From the NCBI RefSeq assembly GCF_008831285.2, contig NC_045139.1:2984704-3048703 (forward strand): DNA of 64,000 nt, in the 5' to 3' direction. A program made the position numbers and the translations under genes. Origin of the DNA: Nymphaea colorata (lineage: Eukaryota > Streptophyta > Magnoliopsida > Nymphaeales > Nymphaeaceae). Shown one piece after another: positions 35,290 through 47,261 of the stretch (within the stretch, counting starts at the first letter, position 1; every line of letters begins with the position of its first letter). The notes beneath the pieces are model-generated. The model made no database searches. It was not told where the DNA came from and saw nothing but the letters and a program-made list of their open reading frames with translations.

Positions 35290-36053
35290 TCTCTCTCAAG
35301 TTCATTCTCAAATAGATTGAGAAGCTGGAACCAATCCACGGCCTCTTGAGTTAAAGCGATTGTTGTTTTGTGACCCTTGTTATTTTGATTTCGGGTCTGC
35401 TTGGTGGGAAATCCAACGTTAGCATTCAACTTGCTTTCACTTGCACTAAGGTCCTTCATGGTCTAATGATTTTGAAGTAATGAGACAAGGAATTGGTGGC
35501 ATAAAAACGGAGGTGGAGAAGGCTTCATAACCTACTCCTAAACCACTCGTCAACCAAGAAACTATATCGTCTTCATTGATGCGCTTGCTTATAGCAGCAA
35601 GTTCATCACAAATAAACTCGAATCCAGTTATGTATCAGTAATGGACTTATCTTGTTTTTGATAAGTCTGTAACTTCCTCTTCAATAAAAAATGTCTCTCT
35701 TTTGACTCACGTACAAATGTTGTTGTTAAGGTATTCCATACTTCTGCTGAAGTCTTGTGTCCAATGGCAAGACCCAACGCCTCTTCAGACAAAGATCTTG
35801 TAATCAAGCCATCTGATTTCTTCCAGGCATTGAAATAAGGATTAAGACAGTTGACAGGTTCACCAATTTTAGTGGTTTTAATGGTAGAACTTGGCATAGG
35901 AATAGTGCCAGTAATAAACCCAAGAACATCCTGGCTTTCTTTGAGTCCAAGGATCTGAGTTTGCCAAAGCAGAAAATTCTTATGTGTGAGCTTGATCGAG
36001 ACAAAATTTGCAACATTCACATTTGAAGGGAAGGAGAACTTAGCTGATGACAT
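35290..36053 (-). pseudogene. Ty1/copia gag-only fragment, unit 1
   Basis: Minus-strand frame from ATG 36053: NVANFVSIKLTHKNFLLWQT, then LFSLSEEALG-like text and AEVWNTLTTTFVRESKE, which is the N-terminal gag region of plant copia elements. After a stop at 35628-35630 the same protein continues in another frame (GFEFICDELAAISKRI, then VSWLTSGLGVGYEAFS). It ends in an NNNRFNSRGRG stretch near 35330. No zinc knuckle or pol follows. Units 1 and 2 lack 12 bp (four residues) present in unit 3 and a further 7 bp near 35489. Truncated and frameshifted. Confidence 0.85.
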
Positions 36054-36123
36054 TTTTGAGGGCGATGCCCTTGAAGTAGCAGGAAAAAAATCAGCAAGAG
36101 GAGGTCCTTAAAGAGCTTAACCT

Positions 36124-36136
36124 GGTTGTGATACCA
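36124..36136 (-). other. Copia primer-binding site, unit 1
   Basis: Minus strand reads TGGTATCACAACC directly after an LTR end TTTTTCA. This is the initiator-Met-tRNA type primer site (TGGTATCA...) of copia elements. It shows the gag fragment is the 5' end of an element; LTR sequence extends upward from 36137 but its outer end could not be fixed. Confidence 0.8.
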
Positions 36137-36407
36137 TGAAAAATGCTCAAGAAGAGAAATTTTAATGTGGTTCAGATATTGTCCTACATCCACAATACTC
36201 AGTCATCAAAACGATGATGAGTCTTCTTTCATTTCCCTAGATTTTATACAAGAGGTTGGTAGATTACAATAAGTTTTTTGAGTTTGCTTCAGCCTTATTT
36301 AGAGGATTTTGTTTCCATAATAATTTCTGCAAGCATTCATTGCGACAACCATGTACATGATTTGTAGCTTCTTGTGGTGTGATCATGCGTTGTCTTTTTT
36401 TCCAAGT

Positions 36408-36527
36408 TTATTATGCAATAGTTTCTTTCCAACCTGAGTTGCTATGGTTGTGGGCAGGTGTTATTTTTTTCCACAATCATAGCAACTCACAATGCTTAAA
36501 GGTTGGAAAGAAAATATTGCATGATAA
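36408..36527. repeat. 120-bp imperfect hairpin, unit 1
   Basis: TTATTATGCAATAGTTTC/TTTCCAACC pairs with GGTTGGAAAG/AAAATATTGCATGATAA at the other end. The inner GAGTTGCTATGGTTGTGG pairs with CCACAATCATAGCAACTC. The stem is about 50 bp with small bulges. Identical-looking copies lie at 47142-47261 and 57893-58012. It could be a small MITE or a miRNA-like precursor. Confidence 0.8.
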
Positions 36528-37604
36528 ATATAGATAGATAATCACAACTCTCCATGTATGAATTATGGAAAGAAGGATCTAACACCACACACAGCTATAA
36601 ATCAGGTACAAGATTGTGACAATAAATACATGCAGAAATACAGAAATTATTATTTTGGAAACAAAATCTTTTAAATAAGATTGACATTAAGCCTGAGCAT
36701 TGGGCCCGAACCCTAAAAAACTAAGTTGGACCAACCCTAGCCGATCTGGAGAAGTGTGTGTATAATGTCTTTCTATTAAAAGAAAATCAGAGGTGTCAGT
36801 ACTCCCGTCTAAAGAAGGACAAAGCCACCTTATACCGTGCGACTGCATGATACGCAGGATAGTTGAGGGTTGCTCAGCTGTCCACTTATTATTAGATCCA
36901 ATTATATTTTCTTATTGGATCACGCACAAAACATGGAGAGTGATTATTTGAATTTATACTAATTGGCCAAAGTATATCTACTTGGCTTCTTCTCCATTAA
37001 TGTCAGTAATGTATATGAGAGTCTCATCAATTATTGTAGAGGCTAATGAACTCAACGAGTATTATTAGTTTTGTTACTCAAATCATGAGATATTTTCAAA
37101 ATGGTGAAGAAGTATTCAAATAATTTAAAAGACAAAGACTATTTTTCACCAAGATGTGGGGTCGACGGGGTTCATAGAAAAAAAAGTGGTCAAGTTAGGA
37201 GGTTTTGTGCGTGCAGAATCAGACTTTTCCCACGTTATTTACAAAAAAAATAGGTTTTGTGTGTGTCAATAAAATACACAACCAGATTTCTGAGACTCAT
37301 TAAAAAAAAACTAATTTTTGGAAAATCAAGTTTTTACAAGACTGAATTTTAGAAAATCAAGTTTTTACAAAACTGAGTTAAAATAAGAGTGTTGTCCAAG
37401 TGCCCCAAGAAAGAATTTTGTAAGCCAATTGACCACCTATATATAGCTGTCTGCAGGCAGGGAGCGATGGTTCAATTTTTATGTTAGTCAAGCCCAATGT
37501 GATTAAGAAGAATTAATGGGTCAAAAAAATTGGGTTTGGGGCATGTCCATCAAACACAAAAATCAGGCTTCTAAAATTATTAACGGAATAAAATTTTCTT
37601 AAAA
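36528..37604. other. No recognisable gene, unit 1
   Basis: LTR or leader remains and AT-rich text. A short GAAAATCAAGTTTTTACA motif is repeated at about 37322 and 37357 and in variant form at 37598. The stretch near 37190 is where unit 3 carries about 245 bp more. Confidence 0.5.
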
Positions 37605-38310
37605 TCAAGTTTTTATAAAACAGATTTTCTCAAAACCAAATTTGCAATCAGGATTGGAATTCAAAATCAAAAATTTTACAGGCCTGGCACATCTGCCGTT
37701 AGGCAACAGATAATAACCCGCCTGCTTCAAATGAGGTCTCCACCTCATTGGTCCACCAATTACTCTCACTATCCCATGGCTTTGAGAGAAATTTCTGAAG
37801 TATCGCCTCCAGAAGCTCTGGTGCTTCCCATTTGAATCCCCCCAAGCATCGTACACTCCTGCAAATATACAGTCTTCAGGCCTTATTTCGAACAACAGCT
37901 ACAAATTTTGCCCATCTCTCCTCACCAGACAAGCTGTAGCCACGCCGCTTAAATGTCGACCACGAGTCAGGCCTAACAGAGAAACCCATCCATGCCTTTA
38001 GCTCTTTCTGTAAAGGGTGTTACAAAGAAAATCCTTCAATTCATTCCATAGACCAAACCGATCGAAGAAAGTCTTCTCCCCTTCAAAGTTGAGTATGAAG
38101 AACAAGATCTTTAATCCAAAAGGACTTCAAATTCCTTAACATAGGGCATCCATGCTGAATTGCTGCTTGCACCACCATACACCTAACTGTTCTCCTAACT
38201 AAATGTGAATCTTTTGAATTGGCCAAGAATTTTACAATACTTTTTCCCCAATCCTCAGCCCAAAATGTTGCATATTCATCCACCTCCCAGCGCAGCAGGT
38301 GTGCCACATC
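37605..38310 (-). pseudogene. Unrecognised coding-like remnant, unit 1
   Basis: Two open stretches on the minus strand read like real protein. The upstream one (38310-38083) has AHLLRWEVDEYATFWAEDWG and AAIQHGCPMLRNLKSFW. The downstream one (37895-37605) has GVYDAWGDSNGKHQSFWRRY and GGPMRWRPHLKQAGYYLLPN. Between them GFSVRPDSWSTFKRRGYSLS continues in another frame. TTTGCAG before GAGTGTACGATGC (near 37861) looks like an intron acceptor. I do not recognise the family. Frameshifts and missing ends argue for a gene fragment. Confidence 0.4.
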
Positions 38311-38519
38311 TTCCTAGCCCCTCCAAGCCCATGAACTACTATCAGGTACTTCACCAATCCACAAAGGAACACACTATCTCCAAGCCACCCAAGCAAAATA
38401 AAGACAATCATGTTGATTTTTTTTCAAATGTTCAAACCAATCAAGTATTGACATTGGAAAACGATGTTTTTGATCAACCAAATTTTGAAAACGCTGACAT
38501 AGATGGGGGTGGATTATGT

Positions 38520-38945
38520 AGGATAATTTAGGATGTTTTTGTTTACCTTGGATATGAGAGCCGAGATGATTTGAGATCACTATAGATCTCAAATCCAAGG
38601 ATTTGAGGTCAGATTGTCTCTCATCCTATCTCAAATATGATGTTTTGGCAATATAATGGTATCTTAAATCCTTTTTTTCTAACATAATGGTGGAAACCAA
38701 TGTTTGTTTACTTTGTAGGTCCCATATAAAAGGAATTTCAGATCAGCTTCATATCTCAAATATGAGTTGATCAAACACTCCTTAAAAGAAACAAAAAAGG
38801 GCATCATGTATAAAGTTGTTAACCCAGTAAAATTGGGCATCTCTATTTCATATGTGGTTTTGGCAATATATCAAATCAGCATCAGACCAGCATCAAATCT
38901 CAAATATGAGGCTATTAAACACTCTCTTAGAGAAACAAAACCAAA
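38520..38945. mobile_element. Possible MITE, unit 1
   Basis: It begins GGATGTTTTTGTTTACC. Inverted GTGTTTGATCAACTCATATT and GTGTTTAATAGCCTCATATT stretches lie near 38745-38783 and 38905-38935, with several ATCTCAAATATGAG palindromes between them. This is the pattern of a small DNA transposon with worn ends, possibly two nested copies. Confidence 0.4.
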
Positions 38946-39272
38946 CATCTTGTGTGAGGATTGTTAACCCAGTGTATTGAGAATCTCTATTTCAGCACAT
39001 GAAGTAGACTTAGCAACAATTTGAAATCTCTATATGTCCAAGCAAAGTACAGCTAATAAGAAACAAAGCAAACCACCCTTTCCATGAAAAGGAAAGGTGT
39101 TATTTTTATACAATTTGAAATCACCATATGTCCAATCAAAGGTTATCCAACAAAAAACAAAGCAAACCACCCTTTCCTTAATAAGGAATGGTATTACTTT
39201 TCGTCTCATTATTCATTGATGAACAGTACGTCATTGGCCTCTTTCCCATGACAAGGAAAGCTTTTGATGACA

Positions 39273-39820
39273 CTAGTAACTTTCAACATCATCATCAAGC
39301 ATCAACAATGTTGGTGTTGTGTCAAGTGCATCAAAGACCTTTACTTGCTTGGCTGGTATCCGGTTCAGTGCCTTTTCTCCAAATGAAGTGCTCGTGTTCT
39401 ATGGCAAATGCATTGTAAAAATGATAAGATCGAACTTAGAATCATTAACTTAACAAACGATTAATGTAAGTTAAAGAATAAAGAGAATTAGGAATGACAC
39501 CATCGGTTTGTTACCTTCTGACAGATGCTCACGTCAACATTGCAAATGGGATAATCATAAGGCCAGCAAGTGCGATCATCCTCGCAACATGTGGTGGACT
39601 GTGAACCCCATTGATAGCAATTGTCTTCTTCTTCATAGATGCAGCAGTAGGTGAAGCTCATAAGACATAAATTATATTCATCACAGAAAATCGTTGGTAT
39701 AAGCTTCGGGGTTTGGGTTCAATTTTGATCGGATATGAAGGCCAAATGGCAATACCACACATTCCATGCAAATTTCCACTGATATTCTTTTCCATTCTTA
39801 TGTATCCACCCTCACCTCCG
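39273..39820 (-). pseudogene. RD21-like cysteine protease 3' fragment, unit 1 (frameshifted)
   Basis: Minus-strand exons 39515-39820 and 39273-39398 (116-bp GT-AG intron, phase 0). They encode the end of a papain-family protease (GGYIRMEKN, MCGIAIWPSYPIK), a proline spacer, a granulin domain (from FCDEYNLC to VSICQK) and a tail with FGEKALNRIPAKQ that ends at 39273-39275. The catalytic Cys and His exons are absent; upstream the match is cut by an unrelated repeat at 39821. The granulin has lost the Cys pair expected after YQWG and one of the pair in CWPYDYP. A G-run at 39708-39711 has four bases against five in units 2 and 3, which breaks the frame here. Confidence 0.88.
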
Positions 39821-40154
39821 ACCATCCCCTCTCTCAAAATCTGATTTTAAATCCATGTTTTTTACATTAAAGTGTGGTTTGAAATCCACGATTTGATATA
39901 ACTGTGAATTTCAGCCATCATAAACTTAAGCTTCTCTCAAAACTGAAATCTATAGGGAATCAAACTCAACCTTATTTCTCATAAAATCCACGGTCTGAAA
40001 AATAAGACGAAGTTAATTTGGTAAAAATCCTTTTGCTTTGTGTTTAAAATTTGTCTTATAGCTAACTACAAACGCACTGTGTTTGAATCGGTCCATTCCA
40101 ATATCTGAGTTGTAGTGAACCGATTTAGTTTGACGGCCGATTTATTCAAACTAC
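39821..40154. mobile_element. Repeat abutting the protease fragment, unit 1
   Basis: Same element as 26509-26838, from GACCATCCCCTCTCTC to GACGGCCGAT. The unit ends with it, and the next unit begins directly after it. Copies: 50556-50889 and 61536-61869. Confidence 0.7.
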
Positions 40155-40245
40155 TTTTGAAAAATGATATTTCAACCACAGTTAAAATTTAGAAACTTCA
40201 ATTCGGACCTCCTCATAAAAAATTTCTAGCTCGGCCCCTGGATAT

Positions 40246-40909
40246 GCTGTCTGAGTCCAAAACGATATGATCAGCAAAAGACATGGAGAAATGAGATTTA
40301 ATACAAGGTTGATGCAGGCATCCTCTTCCCTTGGCCGATCCATCAAAAGAGAAGTGACTCAAGGCAGACAGAACCGGAGAACTCGAGGAAGCATCCACAG
40401 AAGCGAAGGGTGCCAACTACAAAGAGGATGGTCGTGATAGCTCAGTTGGAAGTTACAGTAGGCTACGGTCTTCTTCCATGTCAGGAGAAGGGCAGCGTCC
40501 TCATTGTTGGACCGGCTTTGTGGGTTTTTAATTGCAAATCTTGTGACCTTGAATCAACAGCTTTTGCAATTGAATAAGAATCCATCCAGCTGATTCATAT
40601 TCTCTCATTTTAGGTGATTTTTAGTATCATCTAAGGGATTCTCTTCCTCCCTTTTTTATTTACATTACAAATCTGTAAGTATTTTCAAAGGCCATTAGTG
40701 TGGGACTATATATATATATATATAAATTTTTTATCTCCTTAGAGCAGTATTTCAAGATCTTGAAAATACAACTACTTTTTTTCATATGATGGATCTTCTT
40801 AAAGTCATTGGTGGAGACAATTTCCATCATGTCTGACATATTAAGATTTGGTGGGCAACTGTTTAATATTATTGAAAAAGTGCTCCGCTTTGAGATGTTA
40901 CAAGTTAAG
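40246..40909. repeat. 664-bp segment found only in units 2-4
   Basis: Unit 1 joins GATAT to AAAATAAAG directly (30084-30100), while units 2, 3 and 4 have 664 bp between (51645 and 62625 mark the right edges in units 3 and 4). It includes a short TA run at 40710-40722 and small minus-strand frames of 67 and 114 codons with no family signature. No terminal repeats are visible. Confidence 0.85.
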
Positions 40910-41466
40910 AAAATAAAGAAAAGTCTGCAAAACTTATGACAATAATGACAAAATTTCGGCAATCCATTAGATCTGAAAATGATATTCCTTACAAATTCTT
41001 GCAACTTTTGTAAATTCCATTAATGTTTCTACATATCTTTCCAATGAGAAGATAAAATGTTTTAAAATTAATGTCAGAATACGTTTAGGAGAGCCTCTCA
41101 CTGCCTCCCCACCTTCCCTTTCCCCTCTCTCAGCGACAGTTCAAACAAGGGTTTGATTCACACACTCTCTCTCCTAAAAATCCAGAAAAGCAAAAAGGTG
41201 CGGAAAATTTTTCTACTTTAATTTCTATGATGAATACCTCGTTCCAAGAACAATATGAGAAATAATTTGTACAGTTTTCATCAAGTTGCAACTAATTTTA
41301 TGTATAAAAAGAAAAAAAAAATACTAGCACATAGCGTAGCTAAATTAGCTTATGTTGAGAACATTTATTAGCGGAGGGACAAGCCTCCTGAATGGAGGCC
41401 ATTTTTGAATGATATTTTTTTGAATAGTTGAATACATTGATACGGGATCTGCCTAAACCGAACTTG

Positions 41467-41470
<4 letters not shown>

Positions 41471-41509
<39 letters not shown>
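41471..41509. repeat. (TA)n microsatellite, unit 2
   Basis: Shortest of the four homologous TA tracts. Confidence 0.95.
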
Positions 41510-41513
<4 letters not shown>

Positions 41514-42746
41514 GCTATCTTATTTCGCTGATGAGGAAAAAGCAGTTTTCTAAAACAGTCACGATGAACTCTTGTAGAGACAGAACGGAAAGTGTATAAT
41601 TTAACACATAGTCAAGGATGCTTCGCCCGTTTGCCTTTTCTCTTAAACCTCTTAGCACTTAAACACCCGGATCGAGTGCTGTTCAATTTTCACAAACTCA
41701 AACATATGAAAGGATGAAAAATGTTAAAAAAAATTGTAACGATAGAAAATTATAAAAATCAGATGTACAAATTAGTTTTTATGTCATTGTAACATTGACA
41801 AACTTGGATTTCTCAACATCTAAAATTTGATATAGATGTAAAAAAAAAATCATCTTTTTTTATTATTATATTTTCAAACACTCCGCATTTGTCTGTATTG
41901 TTAGACAGATTCAAGTAACCAACTTAAAACATGCATTCTAATAAATAAAAAAATAATTATATATATATACGTTAAAAAATAATAATAAATAATTAGAAAA
42001 AGCATGCTTTTCTTGAGATATTTTAATTTTTCGTTAATTTTATAAACGGATACCAAATACTAGTGTATTTTTTATCCTTGATAGCAGACCAATCAAAAAT
42101 CTCACTCTATTTGGTAGTTGGGAGATCGCTGGTTGATGCCAATTATTGACATAAGTAACTAAGAACATTATATGTAAGCGATATGTGGATATGCCTCCAC
42201 GGTATGCTTTATTGTTTTAAGTTGTCTTAAAACTCCCAACCTTTTATATAAATGTCTGAAAGCAGAATAATAATAAAAATATAAAAATCTTATGTTTAGA
42301 CTTTAGATTTGGTCGACTTGTGAATCAACAAAGCCAACTTCATTCTCTCTTTTAAAACCTTGAAAGATCGATTCAAATTTATGCCTCTAATTTTCATGCT
42401 TGTGGGCGTATAAATTGAAACATCTGTATCAATCCGCATGATTCTATTTGTAAAAAACAATCTCACAATGCTGGAGATTAATGTTTTCACCGGACGGTGC
42501 AATTAAACCTAACATGTTATTTGAGGCCTACCTGCTCCCTACCTTCCCCTAATAGATTCCGGCCACATTTATTCTACATGGTTATAATATTCCAGTTGTT
42601 GGCTCTCTCCAAAGGGGACAATAATTTCTTATAATTCTATGAGTTGATTATTGAAATGCTAGGGTAACAATATGGGGCAACTTACCTTGAAAAAAACAGT
42701 ACAATGTGAATGTGGAGGAAAGATTTATTTCATTGGTTTTATCTCA

Positions 42747-42747
42747 G

Positions 42748-42814
<67 letters not shown>
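42747..42814. repeat. (CT)n(TA)n microsatellite, unit 2
   Basis: About 26 bp CT then about 42 bp TA. In unit 3 the TA part is about 55 bp. Confidence 0.95.
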
Positions 42815-42818
<4 letters not shown>

Positions 42819-44104
42819 GAATACCGTGTAAGCTTTGGTTACATAAACGCATATATATGGACCACATCGCTTTCTCTTTTCCATTAACGTCCCTCCCGCT
42901 CGCACTCATGGGCGCCCACACCGATCACAGAGAGACAGAGGACAGCAACAAGTGAGTCCGATAAGAGAAAAGAGAGAGAGTGTGTTAGTTTTGTGGGTGG
43001 TGGAGAGGAGGGGGTAGGGCTGAACACCAGCCGAGTCGAGCCCGAGCTCGGCCAGCTCGAACTCGGCTCGACTAAGTAAGAGTCGAGCTCGGCTTGACTC
43101 GAGCTCGAAAATAGCTCGACTACACTAGCTTGAACTCGACTCGATAGTCACTGAGGGGGTGACGGGGAATAGGAGGGGGTACACAACCGCATTTTTTGCT
43201 GTTTAGTGAAAAGGAAGGGTGCTGATACAACGGTTTTATCGGCCGCTGCATCGCCATCGTGATCACACAACTCAAAATGGATAGGTGGGTGCAAAATTAA
43301 CTTATATAAAAAGTGGCGATGCAGGCGCTAAAATTAACTTTAATTTTATATAAAATTAACACAAATGGCATCTCTCCCATCTCCACCTACAATGGCGGCC
43401 AATTTGACATCAGCCTGCTGGTCTGGAAGGTAAACTTTCTTCTCTTCACTCTATATTTCCTTCTGCTCCCATGCATAGTAAGTGGTCACCTAAGATTCCA
43501 AACAATGATCTCCAATTTAACAACATAAACATTTTATAACCTTACCGACTCATTTCACTGGTCAACATAACTTGGAAGAAGCCCTAGCCAGCTGAGAAGG
43601 TTGTAGGTCCTTTGATAAAATTGGTGCATAAGTTGGCCACTTTGAAGCAACTAGAGGCCCAATTATAGATTGGGATATTAATTTGAGCTCATAATTTCAG
43701 TCAAAAGATGCAGTAGATGAATATTAATGATGTTCCAGTTAATTATATGAGGCAGATAAGCTCATATTTTATTTACTCTTGGTCATGAATGAACATACAT
43801 GCATTCATGAATGTTTATGTCATAAAATGTCGTCTCCCAACAACTCACACCACATAATATAAGCTTATCGACTCATTTCACAGGTAAACATAACATGCAT
43901 TCGTGTGGAGGAGAACGGACCTCACACCATATAATTTTGAGCTTATTCACTCAATTATAGATTGGGTTCTAAAAGAACGCATTGAGCTTATTCACACCAT
44001 CTACTGCATCTTTTGACTGAAATTATAATAAAATATGAGCTTATTCACACCATCTACTCTTCCTTCCAATGGGTAAGATAATTTGAAAGCTGAGAGAATG
44101 ACAG

Positions 44105-45884
44105 AAAAGGTTTGCAAATAAGGACATTTGAGTAGATACTGCATGGTTACATTAGCTCTAATAGCAAATTGGTTGCCAGTTCCAGTATCTTTTGGAAACG
44201 CGGCTTCATCCACGCGGTTTTCCGTCAGCCTCGCGAGAGACAGGGGAAACGAAGAGGAGCGGCAGTTATATACCGGGAGGACCACGAGTCAGGGCACTAT
44301 CATAATTTCTCAGGTCTTGGGAATTCTGCCAATGGGTTCGAGACAGCTGAACGCCGGGCCGGGCATCCAGCTGTGCTCGATGGCGACGACAGCTGTGGAC
44401 CGATCCAGACGTCTTGGCACATGCTCGTTGCTTGCCACCGAGTTAAAGATGCCTCCCCTGATTCCGGCCGCGACCCCGCCGGAATATTCCTCCGGGATAC
44501 CAACACCCCACAGGGGAACAATCTCGGAATTCCAATTTCAGTATGCCGGAGTGAGCCTGATAGGGAAACTGAATCTGACCCGATAGTTTATAGAAACAAC
44601 TCATTCATGGTGAAGATCTCATCAGATCCTTTTTTTATAATTTGGGAACCTGCTCATGGCATGAAACCCATAAGATCATTCTCTTCGCTCCTACTTACTT
44701 TCTCGTCGTGCCTTAGAACTCACATCGGGTGAGTTGTTGGTTCGAGGTCTACATCCACTTGACTCGGACCATCTTTAGTAATGAACTGATGATCATTACT
44801 AAACTTTAGGTGCTTTTTAGAAATGCCTTCAATAGTATGCATACATTGTATTGAGCAGAGCTGGTCATACATTGTTCCTGATTATGAGATGTTGTTCCTG
44901 ATTATGAGATGGGTTCTTCATTTGCACATTCAAATTAATGACCAGCTCTGCTCAATACAATGTATGCATACTATTGAAGGCATTACTAAAAAGCACCTAA
45001 AGTTTTGAAAATAATGAATCACCGCTCTCTTTTCAAAGTTAACATACATGCATTCAATTTTTAAGAGAAATTCTCAAAGAACTGCCTCGTGAATCTGTTG
45101 AATCTTATCTTTCGTTGCTCAAACGAGTCTAAGGTTCCACGACAAATGGGCTCAAGGTGGACCATCAGTTCACTGCTAAAGATGGTCAGAGTCAAGTGAA
45201 TGTAGACCTCGAACCAACAACTCACCTGATGTGCGTTCTAAGGCACAACGAGAAAGTAAGTAGGAGCGAAGAGAATGATCTTACGGGCTTCATGCCATGA
45301 GCAAGCTCCCAAATTATACAAAAAAGAAAAAGGATCTGATCAGATCTTCACCATCAATGAGTTGTTTCTATAAACTATCGGGTCAGATTCAGTTTCCCTA
45401 TCAGACTCACTATATCCCGGCCTCAAGCATACTGAAATTGGAATTCCGAGATTGTTCCCCTGTGGGGTGTTGGTATCCCGGAGGAAGAAGGAATATTCCG
45501 GCGAGGTCGCGGCCGGAATCAGGGGAGGCATCTTTAACTCGGTGGCAAGCAACGAGCACGTGCCAAGAGATCCGGAGGGGTCCACAGCTGCGGTCGCCAT
45601 CGAGCACAGCTGGATGCCGGGCGTCCAGCTGTCTCGAACCCATTGGCAGAATTCCCAAGACCTGAGAAATTACGATAGTGCCCTGACTCGTGGTCCTCCC
45701 GGTATATAACTGCTGCTCCTCTTCGTTTCCCCTGTCTCTCGCCAGGCTGACGGAAAACTGCGTGGATGAAGCCGCGTTTCTAAAAGATAAGGTTTGCAAA
45801 TAAGGACATTTGAGTAGACACCGCATGGTTTGACTACAACGTCGCCATCGAGTGAATCCAACGCTCCTTATTTGCAAACCTTTT
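44105..45884. mobile_element. Foldback element, unit 2
   Basis: Same structure as 33371-35150. It has one private change seen (GACCGATCC at about 44400 against GACCGCTCC). The 20-bp loop duplication is present as in unit 1. Confidence 0.85.
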
Positions 45885-45923
45885 CTATCCTTGTTGCTAA
45901 TATGAACAAGGTTGGTAACTCAG

Positions 45924-45954
<31 letters not shown>

Positions 45955-46023
45955 AAAGAAAGACGGCCATCTGTTCTCCCTTCACAATCGCCTATCAACA
46001 CTAGCAACGTTTCCAGTTCTCCA

Positions 46024-46787
46024 TCTCTCTCAAGTTCATTCTCAAATAGATTGAGAAGCTGGAACCAATCCACGGCCTCTTGAGTTAAAGCGATTGTTGT
46101 TTTGTGACCCTTGTTATTTTGATTTCGGGTCTGCTTGGTGGGAAATCCAACGTTAGCATTCAACTTGCTTTCACTTGCACTAAGGTCCTTCATGGTCTAA
46201 TGATTTTGAAGTAATGAGACAAGGAATTGGTGGCATAAAAACGGAGGTGGAGAAGGCTTCATAACCTACTCCTAAACCACTCGTCAACCAAGAAACTATA
46301 TCGTCTTCATTGATGCGCTTGCTTATAGCAGCAAGTTCATCACAAATAAACTCGAATCCAGTTATGTATCAGTAATGGACTTATCTTGTTTTTGATAAGT
46401 CTGTAACTTCCTCTTCAATAAAAAATGTCTCTCTTTTGACTCACGTACAAATGTTGTTGTTAAGGTATTCCATACTTCTGCTGAAGTCTTGTGTCCAATG
46501 GCAAGACCCAACGCCTCTTCAGACAAAGATCTTGTAATCAAGCCATCTGATTTCTTCCAGGCATTGAAATAAGGATTAAGACAGTTGACAGGTTCACCAA
46601 TTTTAGTGGTTTTAATGGTAGAACTTGGCATAGGAATAGTGCCAGTAATAAACCCAAGAACATCCTGGCTTTCTTTGAGTCCAAGGATCTGAGTTTGCCA
46701 AAGCAGAAAATTCTTATGTGTGAGCTTGATCGAGACAAAATTTGCAACATTCACATTTGAAGGGAAGGAGAACTTAGCTGATGACAT
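46024..46787 (-). pseudogene. Ty1/copia gag-only fragment, unit 2
   Basis: Identical in all visible features to unit 1, including the four-residue deletion before LITRSLSEEALG and the stop ending the first frame at 46362. The primer-binding site is at 46858-46870. Confidence 0.85.
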
Positions 46788-47141
46788 TTTTGAGGGCGAT
46801 GCCCTTGAAGTAGCAGGAAAAAAATCAGCAAGAGGAGGTCCTTAAAGAGCTTAACCTGGTTGTGATACCATGAAAAATGCTCAAGAAGAGAAATTTTAAT
46901 GTGGTTCAGATATTGTCCTACATCCACAATACTCAGTCATCAAAACGATGATGAGTCTTCTTTCATTTCCCTAGATTTTATACAAGAGGTTGGTAGATTA
47001 CAATAAGTTTTTTGAGTTTGCTTCAGCCTTATTTAGAGGATTTTGTTTCCATAATAATTTCTGCAAGCATTCATTGCGACAACCATGTACATGATTTGTA
47101 GCTTCTTGTGGTGTGATCATGCGTTGTCTTTTTTTCCAAGT

Positions 47142-47261
47142 TTATTATGCAATAGTTTCTTTCCAACCTGAGTTGCTATGGTTGTGGGCAGGTGTTATTT
47201 TTTTCCACAATCATAGCAACTCACAATGCTTAAAGGTTGGAAAGAAAATATTGCATGATAA
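47142..47261. repeat. 120-bp imperfect hairpin, unit 2
   Basis: Copy of 36408-36527 without visible change. Confidence 0.8.

Noticed and set aside
40437-40450. GATAGCTCAGTTGG, a perfect-looking Pol III box A (tRNA or SINE head)
   Set aside because: No box B (GGTTCGANNCC) follows at tRNA or SINE distance, and no cloverleaf can be drawn. Treated as chance.
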